Assembly (NCBI GenBank): GCA_019009955.1 | Contig: CM032228.1 | Span: 103,111,001-103,175,000, forward strand | Length of the DNA: 64,000 nucleotides | Direction: 5' to 3' | From: Riptortus pedestris | Taxonomy: Eukaryota; Arthropoda; Insecta; Hemiptera; Alydidae | Part shown: positions 1-12,170 of the stretch, one piece after another | Layout of the letters: the number at the start of each line of letters is the position of its first letter | Position numbering within the stretch: the first letter of the stretch is position 1 | The notes under the pieces: model-generated | Told to the model about the DNA's origin: nothing | Databases searched by the model: none | Seen by the model: the letters and a program-made list of their open reading frames with translations, nothing else | Program-made: the position numbers and the translations under genes

Positions 1-257
1 TGAATAAAACTCACTCTAATTATTCAGTGAAAATATTTTCAAGCAAAGCTTTCTTAGAAATGATGATACTATATAATGGTGAACGCTATTCATGATTATG
101 ATTAATTTCGTCTCCTGTTTGATGAAAGTATCATTTCTTTTTTATTCTTCTAGACTAAAAATTTTGCTTTAGTTACTTGATATTCAGGTATAAACCATAA
201 ATACTGAGACTGGTAAATGTAAATATCGTACATAGTAAAGCCTTACTGTATATATAT

Positions 258-259
<2 letters not shown>

Positions 260-287
<28 letters not shown>
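260..287. repeat. (GT)n microsatellite
   Basis: Uninterrupted GT dinucleotide run of about 14 units, flanked by a short TATATATTAT tract and followed by GCGGGCGAGG. No transposon context was recognised around it. Confidence 0.95.
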
Positions 288-288
<1 letters not shown>

Positions 289-2503
289 GGGCGAGGCTCA
301 ATAGGTAATAGGTAAATCCCTGTAAAGCCGACTGTAGTCCGTAAAGGGGTAACCTTCAAATCTTAACTCCACTGAGTTGAAAGTGGAAGTGGCTTGCGGG
401 AATGCCTAAGCTTTGCGCCTTCTTCTCTCGCTCTATACGAACTACTCATTATTCTAGTTAGTACGATATGAAATCAGTGATATATCTGCAAATATCTGTT
501 TGAGACAAAATGTATATCAATGCTCTGCATCTTTAAGCTCAAGGCTGTGAACTATTGACTATCCAGATGTTCTGGTACGATTTCCATTCAACACTCCAGA
601 TTTACTGATTTTGGTTTTCTTAATACGATTCGGGATCAAGGTATTTATCAAAATGATGGCAAATTAGGACTACTCAAATCCATCTGCCTATGAATTTTGG
701 TGAAAATAATAGTTTTCTCCTTCCCAGAAAATAATAGTTGTTACCTTGTTCCGTGTTTTGTGGATTTCTTTAAGGCTCTGGACCGGTACTGAAAGTTTAC
801 TAACTATGTCTTCTCTAATATTCTTTTCATAATAATTACTATGGTATATTATTATATTGGTATATCTAAATGTTCAACTAATTTATCATTAATTAATAAT
901 GACCTGAGAACCAGTGTTCATTATATCTTTTCTTCCAAATAATAATAAAAAAAATAAACCATTTATTATTATCCAAAACAAAGAACATATCAGTATTCAG
1001 CTAAATTTTATATTTTGCTACAACTAGACCGAATAATATATTAGTACGCATTACATGCTGCATGTTCAGAATTAAAGACTAAAACTATTATTGAATCAAT
1101 TCTTGCTAACATCTGTAATATTTCGGCTAATTTACATCTTTCTTTTTACATCTGGTTACGTCTGGTAGATATTGCCATGAGGGAGTCTTGGTCATCAGAA
1201 GATAGCAAGGGAAGAGAGCTACAATGGCATACAGCTTGCGAGCATTCAACAATAAATACATGAGGAAGATTGGAGACATCCTTTCGTAAATTATAAATTT
1301 CATAAAAAAATATTCCTCAGTTGCCTCTACAAATTCTTAATGATAACGAGGATGTGTGCTATAGTTATAAAAAGAAGCCCACCTGGGTAAATAAACAATA
1401 TAAAAAATACATAATAGTCCCTGGTGTGCTCAGAGAAGCGAAGAGCGAAAAATGGACTTGCATATAACGGTATGATAAATCAAAAAGTAACTGGTGTGGC
1501 TAAAGTAAAAAATACCCCAAATTTAAATTATACAATGTGTAACTATTTGATTACTTCTCACAAAGAATTATCCTACATATTAATAATTATACGGCATATT
1601 TTAATAAGAAAAAATAATGAACAGAGGGTGTGGGAGAAACTCTATGAGACCCACCTCCCGTTTTGGATGAGGTAGAAGTGTGCTAAAAATGATGTGAATC
1701 GAGCCTAGGTAGATGGAGTAGGAGTTGATGCATAATTAATGTGGTGAAATGGTTAATATAGAATGAGCCGTAGGGTATTAGGTGGTTGATGGTGGCGAGA
1801 GGCGGGCAGGGTATCCACTAATGAAGGCATCGGATTGATTAACGCTTACATAATTTATTGGAGATCGGAGGATGAGGTGGTGGTACCACTGCTTCATGCG
1901 CTACACAATTCTCACCAACCACTGCACTTATTTCAATCACAGCTGCAATTCATCTCAGTGGCTTTTTCTACGGCCGAAAGAGAGAGTCCATTTCAAAAAT
2001 GACATCGAACATACTTAATTATAGAATGAAAAAAAATCTAGTGGAAAAGTTGAGTGTTATCGAGGACGCAGAGTCTAATGATTAAAAAAAATTAATATTT
2101 TAAATTGACTAAACCAGAAATTTAGTGACAAACTCTCAATCGAATTCCAACACAACGATTTTCATTTCCAGACGATATAGCTCATTCTAAAGTAATTTTG
2201 GCAAAATTAGTTTCACTAATATTTCAGAGAAAGAAGCAATTGCAGTCAAAACCACATAAAGCAATAACACGTTTCCTTGTTAAAAATCGTTATAGGGTCA
2301 AGTGCGGGGGGGTTGAAAGCAGGGGGGGAGGGAGAGAAAACGAGACAAAAATATTATGAAGAATAAAAGCTATAGTTTTAAATAATATAATAAAGTAAAT
2401 GTAATATAATTACAAATACATTTTATTTTTATTTTGACTAACGCCTCTTTTGTGTAATTGGCAGAACGGTTAAAGTGGAAAATCATAACAAATGATGAAC
2501 ATT
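288..2503. other. unassigned intergenic stretch
   Basis: About 2.2 kb with no recognisable repeat family, RNA gene or long open frame. The 83-codon frame at 1424-1675 has no recognisable motif and AT-driven composition. A G-rich patch lies near 2306-2332. I see nothing further that can be supported. Confidence 0.6.
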
Positions 2504-2731
2504 AAAATTAAATTATTTATTGACGTCCACTTTTTGCAACTAACGCTAATTAGGACGGGCTATCTACAGGTTACCACCCTTTTCTAGCCAGGGTGGGATA
2601 AAGGATTTTATTTAATGAATTCCGTCACTAAATTAATTCCTATTGCCCAGGCGGGAATCGACCTCGTTACTCGAGGTTTGCCATGTGAGATTAAGGTCAA
2701 CGCTTTAACTCACATGGCTAACCTGAGCCCC
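2504..2731 (-). mobile_element. tRNA-derived SINE, full length, with target duplication
   Basis: On the minus strand it begins GGGGCTCAGGTTAGCCATGT and ends in a TAATAAATAAT-rich tail. The head has a tRNA-like B box (GAGTTCGATTCC form), followed by the family body containing CCACCCTGGCTAGAAAAGGG. An 11-bp direct repeat TGATGAACATT lies immediately outside both ends (2493-2503 and 2732-2742). This marks target-primed insertion and fixes the element limits. The tRNA origin is inferred from the pairing of GCTCAG with CTGGGC and from the B box. Confidence 0.9.
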
Positions 2732-3109
2732 TGATGAACATTTCTTTAAGAAGGTGAAACCGCATAATGGCAACTTTATTGTCTCCAAGTGTTTCAATGA
2801 GGTTGTTTTAGAATCGGGAGACATTTTCATTCTTCACAGAACTAATTTCAGTCTTAAAGAATCTGTTTAACCGTAAATTTCGAAAGATAGAAATCACTAA
2901 TTTATGTATGCAAATCCGTTAAAAGATATTTGTGGGTTAACCTTATGTAGTTCCATCTTAGCCTGGCCATTAACACTTCTTTTCTTTGAGACTGTCAGAA
3001 TGCTCTAAAGAGAACCTCTATATTTCTGTGAAATGGACATTTTTGGCATTCATTGGGTAGTTATTTAATTTACTTTTCAAAGTAATCTTTTCTCTTTCTT
3101 GAACTAGTG

Positions 3110-3930
3110 AGGGCTTTGCTTTGGCTGTTTCTGATTCAGCTACATGATAATGAAAAGTACTTCCGTGAGACGGCACCCACTTGAATGTTATTGCATATGG
3201 ATGTATCTTTTGGAATAAAATTGTTAATTTCTTCAGGAGGTGTTGTACGCAAGGCTCCTCCTAAAGCAATGCCTAGTATTCCATTAGTGTGAACTTTAAA
3301 GGCGAAAGGGCTTACTGGATTGTAAACAGCTGATCCATAGCCATGGATTTTAATTGATCTCACTATTGCTCTATACATGAGCAGGAGTGTTTCACGATCG
3401 CAGCCCCGATTCGTGATACAAAGTACTTTGAAAAAGTTGAATCCCCCAAGGCATTTCTTTTAATATGGTAAATCCACCTTAATGTTGGGTCCAATTGAAA
3501 ATTTTAACTAAGGGCAATATATTTGTGAATACAGTGAAGAATGGATTTAATAGACTTTTTCTGCAAAAGTGCATACATTTTGTCTTTCCTGTTGAGATAT
3601 TGAACTACGAATGGTCGTAACATTGTCCCAAGTTATCATTCTTTTAGCTTAAGTTGTATTATGTTAAGAGCATCACTTCTAAAGGAAAAAGAAGTCATTT
3701 GCAAATAAAGATCATTGAATGCCAGGATGAAGGGTAGATATAAAGTCACTTGGAACTATTAGGAATAAAGTTCCACTAATTGTAAGATCAACAGCCATGA
3801 GGAGCCTATTTTCTAAAATTGGGAACAGTTGGTCAGCAGTTTTAAAGTTTATCAATCTTCCCTTGGGACCATATTTCAGTAATTGTAAAATAACTTTATC
3901 TCTATTGTGTCATATTCCCACTTTAAGCAA
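3110..3930 (-). pseudogene. decayed non-LTR retrotransposon reverse transcriptase, C-terminal half
   Basis: Read on the minus strand across frameshifts, pieces match the palm/thumb end of LINE reverse transcriptases in order. First comes a YDT-like block near 3915, then QLLKYGPKGRLINF, then ENRLLMAVDLTISGT. Next is CLGGFNFFKVL followed by CDRETLLLMYRAIVRS and HGYGSAVYNP, and then GALRTTPPEE, which corresponds to the usual GAFRTSPVES block. The open piece at 3136-3378 is only one segment. Stops and frame changes separate the blocks, so the relic is dead. RNase H-containing (I-group-like) LINEs are the closest family I recognise. It is not the upstream part of the relic at 4419-5023, because on the minus strand it lies downstream of it. 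Confidence 0.8.
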
Positions 3931-4181
3931 AAAAAAATGCAATTAAATAAGTACTTTTTTCCACAAAGCTATTAGAATCAAGGTTTTCCAGTATTGATCA
4001 CTTGAGGAGATAAATCTTCTTCTTTGATGCTCTGATCGTTGTCCTCAAAATATACAACGGGAGTATTAATTATTTTTTCTATAACTTTCGAAAGACACGA
4101 TATGAGATGTATGGTTCACAAGAAATCTAAAGGAACCAAGGAACTAAGAAATCTATAGTTCCTATATTTTTTTCATTAAGG

Positions 4182-5030
4182 TATTTATTTATTTATTTTT
4201 ATAGTCATTAGGCACTGACCTCGCGAGGGTTATTTGTGCCTAGGTGGTCAAAGGTCCAAACTCATTTCATTTCCTTGGGTTGTCCTTCTTTTCAAAGAGA
4301 TCCGGTCTACTCGTGGTCCCTCCTTCAGCCTCGCCTATGATGGGTCTCTCCTATTTTTTTTCTATCGCCATACTGTCACAAATAGCAAAAACACTGCAGT
4401 ATCTTTTTAAAATCTATTTTATGTATACATACTGATCTTACTGGCTTGTGTGCCCTTCTTTATTTCTTTATTTAGGCCCCTAATTGTTAAGAATTTAATC
4501 AGTTTTTTAATTGAGTGGCTATCGTCCCCTAGTATTTCTGAAAGTACTTCTGACATACCAAGGGACTTCCTGATGTCCTCATACCTTCTACACTCGGTAA
4601 GTATGTGTGCAAATGTCAGCTCTACTCCACAAGCAGTGCAGGTTGGAGGTTCTTCATTTTTCATCAGGTGCTTATGTGTGAGCCTTGTGTGGCCAATTCT
4701 GAGGCGACATATTAATACTTCGTTCCTCCTTGTAGAACTTGTTGAAGTATTCAAGGATACGACACTACTTTTAACAGTGCGGAGCTTATTGTCACGCAGC
4801 TCATGCCATTGCAGTTTTTTTTGCATTATTGATGGCGTCAGCGATCGTAACTTCTGTCAGTTAGTTGTGTGCCCTCACTGATAGCTTTGGCGGCTAAGGT
4901 GTCAGCTTTTATGTTTCCGTCAATGCCACAATGTCCATAAGAATTGCACATGAACATTTTTTTTTTGTGCAATTCTTCTAAAATCTGTTGAATGTCTTTG
5001 CAGATAGGATTTTTGTTAAACATTAATGTA
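4182..5030 (-). mobile_element. 5'-truncated LINE with RNase H, zinc-knuckle tail and 3' UTR
   Basis: Minus-strand order is RNase H remnant (5023-4838), C-terminal zinc-binding tail (4826-4419), 3' UTR (about 4418-4206) and an (AAAT)n tail at 4205-4182. The 3' UTR runs into GCCTAATGACTATAAAAA before the tail, a normal LINE terminus. No convincing target duplication was found. Only the last part of the element is present, as expected for 5' truncation. Confidence 0.8.
4419..5023 (-). pseudogene. RNase H plus C-terminal tail of an I-group-like LINE polyprotein, frameshifted
   Basis: The first segment (5023-4838) carries the end of an RNase H domain: EELHKKKMFMCNSYGHCGID then GNIKADTLAAKAI, matching the usual SHCGI.GNE.AD.LA pattern. 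The second segment (4826-4419) carries RLRIGHTRLTH and PPTCTACGVELTFAHILTEC, the Cys/His tail typical of RNase H-containing LINEs. The two segments are in different frames, so at least one frameshift separates them. The family motif SHCGI reads GHCGI here. This is a dead relic. Confidence 0.85.
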
Positions 5031-5609
5031 TAATAGTAACGAACTCACTGAATTAAATCGCTAGTCCCATCCTGGCTAGACAGGTTGATAACCTGTAGAT
5101 AATCATTCTGAATGAGCCTCAGTAGCTGAAAATGTATTTCAACAAGTAACAACACTTATAACAAAAGTAAAAAAATAGTTAAAAGGAATAATCATCACTT
5201 TAAAGGAGTTCGCCAAAACAAGAGTGACTACTAAACGAAGTTTGTATAGAATCTTTCATGCGAAAAAAACGGGCTCATCTGGAAAGTTGAGACAAGTGTG
5301 TCACCCACCCTATCACAAAGAATATATTATACTCCTCATCCTAAGGACAAGTGATGCGCACATGAATAACCCCAGCGGAATTTCCTGCCCATCTGGGAAC
5401 TAACTTTTTATTTGATTGTAATAATTGAATACAGCCGAGAAGTGAATCATTCCGAGGGTAATCCGTATTAGTCAGATACAAGACGTCTGTGGAATGATGG
5501 TGAGGAAATATAAGAACAAACATACAGAAGTTAGTAATCTCATTGTTGTATATACTAAAGCTATCTTATCGTTATGTTTACTCAGGTTAAGGTATTTTTG
5601 ACGGGTCTA

Positions 5610-5672
5610 CTTACTCACGCTCGTGTAAATAGAGAATGTTCATTGTAATACTCGATTGAAAATTAAAATACA
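5610..5672. repeat. short repeat shared with 8385-8448
   Basis: The segment reading CTTACT...GTGTAAAT.GAGAA.GTTCATT..AA.ACT.GATTGA.AATTAAAATA recurs at 8385-8448 in the same orientation. It does not belong to the family A consensus I could assemble and may be a fragment of another repeat. Confidence 0.6.
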
Positions 5673-5920
5673 TCACTACGCTTTATAGTCTTTGGAGGAC
5701 CTGTTGTCCGGTCGTACCATACATTGCGGCCGCGGCTCCAGGATAAAATTTACTTCTTTCATACGTTCTCAAATGTCTAAAAATCAATAAGAAATAAATA
5801 ATAGTCGCTTTGTTACTTTGAGTCGAACCCCAGAATCCTCTATTTAAAAATAGACTTCCATCGCCGCCACAGTGCACCCCACATAACCCTTGCAGGGATT
5901 GTATGACACCAAAAACGTAA

Positions 5921-6672
5921 GTCATGCAGGGGCAGCGCAAATTAAGCAGATTTCCCACGTGCTGGTATAACACAATAGTGAACTCAACTCACCACAAAGT
6001 ATCCACTTCTATGGGCGGGGGGGGGGCGATGTGTAGAAAAGGGGGTTTAATGAGGCCAAACAAAAAGTACAAATAATTCACTTAATATTTGAGATACGAC
6101 CTGGTGTTAATTGATGAGGTCATCACATAAGAAATTTGCATTTATTCCTCACAGTGAAGATCTACTGAAAACAATATTTGGTATTTAAGCTTAGAATAAA
6201 ATGGTCCATGATATAACTCCTTTGTTATATTGTTATTATGACATGAGTAGGAGTGTGGGGTTACATAGGATTGTAAACTAAACAATCCAAATCTCTGGGT
6301 TAATATTAATAATAGGGAAAATATGTATATAACAACATTTATAGATACTTCAATTTTTAAGAAGATTGATTCTATACAAAGATTCGATTGGATATATAAC
6401 AACGGAGATATTTTACATTTTGTATATTCTCCTCTTCTAACCTCCTCCCGCCATCCGTTAACGAACTTGACCATTAATTTTGCAGGAAACCCTTATATAT
6501 CGTGTTCGGTAGGGATTAAGCAAATAAATTTGCGGTCAGAGACAAATAAATCCGGACCTCAGTTTCATCTCCTAGATAGGATCTATGGACATTTAAGGAT
6601 TTTTTTTCAAAAATTGCGTTGTGAGTACAACCTTGCTCAATAGCTGATTTGTCTTAAGGGAAATTCACTAAA
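5921..6672 (+). mobile_element. family A (HINE/Helentron-like) copy
   Basis: The 5' block GGCAGCGCAAATTAAGCAGA continues into TTTCCCACGTG. The middle block carries CATGAGTAGGAGTGTGGGGT and the TTCGATTGGATATATAAC region. The 3' block ends GTGAGTACAACC then CTTAAGGGAAATTCACTAAAA. The copy lacks the long TA array: the sequence passes directly from the GACAAATAAATCCGGACCTC region. The apparent open frames at 6142-6474 and 6323-6643 are just this repeat read through. Confidence 0.85.
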
Positions 6673-8067
6673 ACCCTACAAATTAATATTCATTAAAATC
6701 TGTCGAAGATATCGGAATTATTTTAGCTATTTTTTTTTTATTTTTTTTATTTTTTTTCGTAAATCGCCTCATCTTTCTAATGAATAAAATGGCATATTAT
6801 ATCATGTATGTACACCAATGCAAGCCACAAAATTTAGGCATTTTCGTCCACCTGATGAAGCCGGTTGTGACAACTGAGAAACGTGATAGCATGCTTAACA
6901 CTGCTGAGCCAAACCGTCTCAAGCGGCATTTCGACGCTTTTAAATCGTTTGGGGCTAAAAAAAAATAATATAAGATGAATGAGGTTTTCTAATCTACTGC
7001 ATGTATCATTATACTCCCGTATGCACTATCAAACTATCTCATCTTCGGTCTTATGGATTACCCGCCACTTTTACATTAATTTTCTTGTTCGGGAAACCAG
7101 TTGAGATGCTTCTTGGCTTATATCACTCACTCCGTTCTAAGCTCTTCGTTTTTGTACTGTGTAAAATTTGGTCATTCATTTCTGATATTTTCTCTTCTCT
7201 AGAGCCCTAACTAGCTCATTTCGAACATATTATAGGTCTAAGAAACTTCCATACAAAACTAAAAATCGCGGTCCAAAAGTAGTCGTCGGAATTTACTAAT
7301 GGTGTTAAAACTCATAGCCTCTTCCGATACCACATTTAAAATCTACATAAAATGAAAAAAAAATACTGTAGAATCGTTGGTAGTTTGCATAATAAATACC
7401 GGCAAATTTTACATACCATTAGCCAGCCAGCTTAGTCAAAATTATTAACATAAGTACAAGATATTTTGCTATATAGTCCTGCTTTAAATACTTTCTGATA
7501 AAGACCCTTGAAATGTAGTCGTTAATATTATTGAATTCAATGGGACCCGCAATTCCTGAATAGATAAAACAGGGCAATAATCATTCTTCAGAGAGGTACG
7601 ATTCGGTTGGGATTACGAGGATAACACAGAAATAACGGAAGGAAATAAAGGTACTATTTCCTCTATGCAATAATTTCTCGCTAATATAAAGGAGTTGCAC
7701 GAAGCAAGGGTGAATATAATTTGCTAGAATGTATTGCCTGAGGTAGAAAGAGCCGAGTAAGACAATATCTGCTCCATATAAAATGAAAGGACAATTTAAC
7801 ATGAGTTGTAATCAAGAAATGTATTATGATAAATTATATTTTCTTCTCTTTCCATTAACCGAGGTCAAATGACACTCTAATAGCGGGGCCTTTTCAGCAA
7901 GGCATTCCTTCTTCCATAACAATCTCTTGAAAGGTAAAATGAAAATGCCTTCTACAAATTAAGTAGTGATTAATCATAATGTAAGAAAAACTAGTATCTA
8001 ATTAGATAAATAGTGTTATTTTTTATGTTCTGTAATATAATTATTTAAAGTTGCCATCGTTAAAAAC
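6673..8067. other. unassigned AT-rich stretch
   Basis: Contains a T-rich run (6729-6757) followed by CGTAAATCGCCTCAT, perhaps a very short family A 3' fragment. Small frames of 60-75 codons (for example 6780-6968) have no recognisable motif. Nothing else is supported. Confidence 0.5.
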
Positions 8068-8762
8068 AAAAGCCCGTCGCGCAGGGGCAGATTTCCAACG
8101 TGAAGGAATTATCTCCTCTCACCATCTATTCTCTATTTCTTCCATATTAAGAAGCGTAGGTACACATGAATTGAAAAGTAAGCTGGACATGAGACGTCAA
8201 GTGGCTTAGTTATTCAAAGTAAAATTCAATGAGTGGAATTGGGCAAGGCTTAAAAAAACAAAACAAATACAAATAGTTGCCTTAATATTCGAGTAACAAG
8301 AAAAACTTTTGGAACAACAATCGTAGAGAATAAATTTTTTAAAAGATCGGTTCTACGACGTTTTTTTTTTTTTTTTTTATCGCAACTTACTTACACTCAT
8401 GTAAATTGAGAACGTTCATTTTAACACTAGATTGAGAATTAAAATAAAATATTGTAAAAACGGTTAAATATCGACCATGTTAATAATCAAATATACATTT
8501 TTGAACGAGGAACGTATAATTTTATTTTATAACGATAATAATTACATATTTGCTGGTATCTCACATACTAAAGGTTCGTTTAAAACCATTTAAGCTAGCA
8601 ATAAGACGTTTCAAGGCTTATCAGTTAATTTGAGTTGAGTTGAAAAATAATAACTCCAATTGGCTCTAAATTCATGATTCAAGAGAGGGAATAAATGTAT
8701 AGAACATTTGTAGAAAATTAAATTTGCCGCAAGATTTGTCCTATTCAAATTTGTGTGTGTGC

Positions 8763-8795
<33 letters not shown>

Positions 8796-8910
8796 GTGTG
8801 TGTGTGTGTCGTGTGTGTATACATATTTTTTTAAAGGATTTTTTTTCGAAAATCGCATCATATGGACGAACTCAATAGCTGATTTCCCTTCGGGGGAATC
8901 TGATGAAAAA
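8068..8910 (+). mobile_element. family A copy with (GT)n at the microsatellite site
   Basis: Starts AAAGCCCGTCGCGCAGGGGC and shows the GCAGATTTCC sub-terminal repeat. Near the 3' end it reads CAATAGCTGATTTCCC then a decayed hairpin and a poly-A run. The array at about 8749-8818 is (GT)n with CGTG interruptions instead of (TA)n. A poly-T run (8362-8379) sits inside the copy. The copy includes the long-form block ACGGTTAAATATCGACCATG. Confidence 0.75.
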
Positions 8911-10053
8911 AAAAAAAAAAAAGGTTTACTCAGCTATAACGATTGCATCCATTCCATAATCTTGGTTTATCCTAACCATTCAACAGTTTTTTATGTTTAA
9001 GTGCTGAGAAAAGTTCGTATAAACATTTTTTTCTTTAATTTGATAGACGAACCTCATTATTTACTAGTTAAGAGGATGAGTAGAAGAATGTTTTGAAAAA
9101 AGGTTTCACGAGTACAACCATAAAAGCAAATTTCCCATGAGCAATATCGTTGAAAACAAGAATAACAATAAGAAATAGTAGTGATACGTAGAAAATGCGA
9201 GATAAGTACTTACTATAATCTATCAGCATGTAGTTGAAAGCTTACCTGTAAAAATAAATTGAATTGTAATTTTTCTATACTTATATTAGAAACTACAAAT
9301 TAAACAATTGATGGATTAAATGCATTTACAGAGTAATGTTCATTTGGACATGCAATTAAATAACGTTGTGTTAAAAATTAAATTCATATGTCAAGTAGTT
9401 ATTTATTTAAGTTTCTGTTTAAAGTGACCTCCACTTTATACTCATTTTTATATTTTATGAACTTACACTTTTTGCAAATGAGGCTTATCGGGAAGGTTTG
9501 TTTAAAAATACCTAACTAAAGGTGACATAAAATAGCTACATCGGTATATAGAATTGACTTCACTATCTGTGCCAATCTCAATTTGGCTTTAAAAAGGTCG
9601 TCAACTGTTAATATCGATAGATGTCGAAAGAACAAATATCGATGGTCCATCGACAAGTGTAGTCTAAATACTAAAGGGAAATAAGATTAAAAATAAGTGA
9701 TTAACTAAAAATTACGTCAATATTTTTAATAAATTAAAAAATATGTAATTCCTATATTTAATTTTTTATTGATCTCTTTTTTTTTCTATTTTTGTATATT
9801 TTCCTCCAACACATATTTTTGTCTCTACGTTACATTTATTACTAAAATAATAAACGTCAGTTATTATTGCTCTAGGATTGCAAAATTAAACACAAAAACT
9901 TTGGCTTTTTTTATCACTGCACAGTTTATTTGACAATTTATAAAGTTGTGACGTTGGTAAATAGTTCTTCACTACTACTCACAATATACACTGATAACTT
10001 TACTTCTTATAGCACAGTTCAATCACTCATCAACGATCAAGCGAATCACTGAA
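8911..10053. other. unassigned AT-rich stretch
   Basis: No gene or recognised repeat. A CACGAGTACAACC...AAATTTCCC segment near 9100-9140 could be a small family A scrap. The rest is AT-rich sequence without long frames. Confidence 0.5.
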
Positions 10054-10192
10054 GTTCACAAAACACGGCACTGCACTAATCTTCACATAAACACGGCACT
10101 GCACTGTTCTTTACGTAAATACGGCACTGCACTGGTCTTCACGTAAATACGGCGCTGCACAGATCTTAACTAAAATACTGCACTGTACTGAA
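10054..10192. repeat. 28-bp tandem repeat, five units
   Basis: Five consecutive units share the core ACGGCACTGCACTG. Units 2 to 5 start at 10081, 10109, 10137 and 10165, exactly 28 bp apart; the first (10054-10080) is one base shorter. The last unit is the most diverged (ACTGCACTGTACTG). The region just after it (about 10255-10345) is locally GC-richer. This may be part of a transposon terminus, but no partner terminus was found in the window. Confidence 0.9.
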
Positions 10193-11393
10193 ACTAAAAG
10201 GAATATTCAGTAAACTCTGATTTTCACTAGTAATAAGACTGAGAACCAACTAACTATCGGGCTACTGGGTCGCTTTATAGACGGGCGGTGAGTTCTAAGA
10301 AAATGGTCCAGACTGGCCGTCGTCTAGAACATTCCTGGTGTCATGGCTCCTGTAGAGTTTCCTTCATTTACTTCTTATTTCTTGAATAAGTGCTTAACTT
10401 TGCGTAATTTTATAATTTTCGCAAAAATACTTATGTTTTCGAAATCAAAATTATGTGTGTGTTTAATTGTGGTCAGTCAGCTAGGGGCTTATACTTACTA
10501 TCTTCGTTCATCACAAGTTGTCTGATTCTTCGAGAAATTGTGATGATTCTCCTTTATAACGTTTATAGCAGTCCATAAAATTTGAATCACACCTTATACA
10601 CAATAGTTCAAATGATTTGAATTGATGCCCGTTTTCAATAGAAAACTAATTTATAATTTATGACATTTACTCGAGAAAAGAAACAAATAGCATGTGATAA
10701 ACATAATGTTGATTTCCAATAACTTTATAAACAATAAACTTAACTTTTACTTTAACAACTTGTTGAATTCTGAAATTCTGATGTGCGAAGACGAGCGCTA
10801 AAGGAAAAGCTGTAATGTGGTGTTTCATTCTTGCTAAACCTCTTTAGTGACTGAAGTTGATTTATAAACGTGAGAGTCTGCTCCAACATTATTCAACCAA
10901 AGTCAAGTTATGTGCAATTTCTAAATATCCGATTTAATGTATGATAAAGACCTACGTCATTTGTTCGACGTACAACATAATCCAACTCAATTTGCGTAAT
11001 ATTTAGTATTATAGATTAGGCTAAGTTTTGGGGAGGCTGTAATTGACGTCAGAGTAGTTAAACTAAGGTACCTCTAACATAAGGTTGGGGCATTTGGTGA
11101 ATTCATTGGAAGAACAACGTGGGATTGGAGAAGCCTAAGTGCGATCAATATAAGCCGTTCTCTGATAAATTTGGTGAAAATTAATTTACTAAAGTGATAT
11201 ACGACTGTAAATGATATGAAATTACTTTAGTTGAAACATTTTTCTTGAAATAAAGCACGTACAAATTATTAGATTCCATTAAAGCTAAAATACATAAAGG
11301 ATCCTTAAAATTGTGATATATTTGTTTACATTTAAAAATCGTAAGTTTTGTTAAGTAACTAAAACAATACACAGAAAAACTTAATTATAATAA
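10193..11393. other. unassigned stretch next to the P-like relic
   Basis: No recognisable repeat. Frames at 10343-10525 and 11181-11372 have no family motif. The stretch may include the non-coding part of the transposon whose relic begins at 11394, but no terminal repeat was identified. Confidence 0.4.
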
Positions 11394-12170
11394 GAAGAAA
11401 TGTTTGCAAGACAGACCATTGCAACTTGAACATTTTTATGGGGGCCAACCAAGTATTTTGTCTTCAGACTGATCATAAACAAGTCTGCTTTCTAAGTTCA
11501 TTTCATCAAATGATAACATAATGAGTATTTTGTTTTCATTGAAATGTTTTCCTTTACTATGCATTAAGTTTGTCACATTATTTATTGTAAGTGAATGATT
11601 TCTTCCAGTGACGTAAAGTTGAAAGTCCTGGAAGAGGTTTACCAATATTTCTTCCGCATTGAATTGCTCTTTTTGAAATGGATCTGTAAGTTAGAGACTT
11701 GGGAATATCCTCATTTATCAACGACTTTTTACGTTTTGGTTTAGTAAGCACTGAGTTTGAGCTTTGGATAATATTGGATGGTAAATCCTTTCCAATCCTT
11801 CTTTCACTGGCATTTTTCATTAATTTCCAACTGGCGTTTATCTAAAATCTCTCAACTTTTTTCCTTCAAAGTAATGTTTTTCCGTTTTAGACATTTTACT
11901 TGTATTAGCAAGGACTTTAATTCGGATTCATCTTCAGAAATTTTCTTCTTTCAGAGAATACATTCATTAGAATCAACTTATACGCCGTCGGTATTAGCTG
12001 AAAAAAAACAATTATCATATTTCTGCGAAAATTTTGATTAATGTGGCACATGGCACTTTACGTATTTCACGTTCTTTATTTCTATATTGTCTCTGTGTTT
12101 CACTTCTTGGGTCAGAAGTAGAGCTAGCAGATGTATATTGATTTATTTACGATACTGGTAAATTTCGATG
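11394..12170 (-). pseudogene. P-element/THAP9-like transposase relic
   Basis: Minus-strand blocks appear in the order expected for P-superfamily transposases. A basic linker (SETQRQYRNKEREIRK, about 12125-12075) is followed by a coiled-coil segment (ESELKSLLIQVKCLKRKNIT, about 11935-11876). Next is SLTYRSISKRAIQCGRNIGK then PLPGLSTLRHW (11700-11600), matching the family's LPHPSTIRKW block. Then comes LSFDEMNLESRLVYDQSEDK (11520-11455), matching the conserved FDEM block that carries the first catalytic aspartate in this family. The reading continues in another frame as HKNVQVAMVCLANISS to about 11394. Stops and frameshifts break it at several points. No N-terminal THAP zinc finger was found. 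Confidence 0.8.

Noticed and set aside
3136..3378. 80-codon frame considered as a membrane transporter fragment (GILGIALGGALR)
   Set aside because: Its neighbours upstream and downstream match LINE reverse transcriptase blocks in order, and GALRTTPPEE fits the RT-end motif better.
4450..4881. 143-codon plus-strand frame
   Set aside because: It is the antisense shadow of the LINE RNase H/Cys-His tail relic, which has clear family motifs on the minus strand.
10054..10192. 28-bp units considered as a CRISPR array
   Set aside because: The units are contiguous with no variable spacers, and the surrounding DNA is eukaryotic.
11778..12041. 87-codon plus-strand frame
   Set aside because: Antisense to the P-like relic, whose motifs are on the minus strand.
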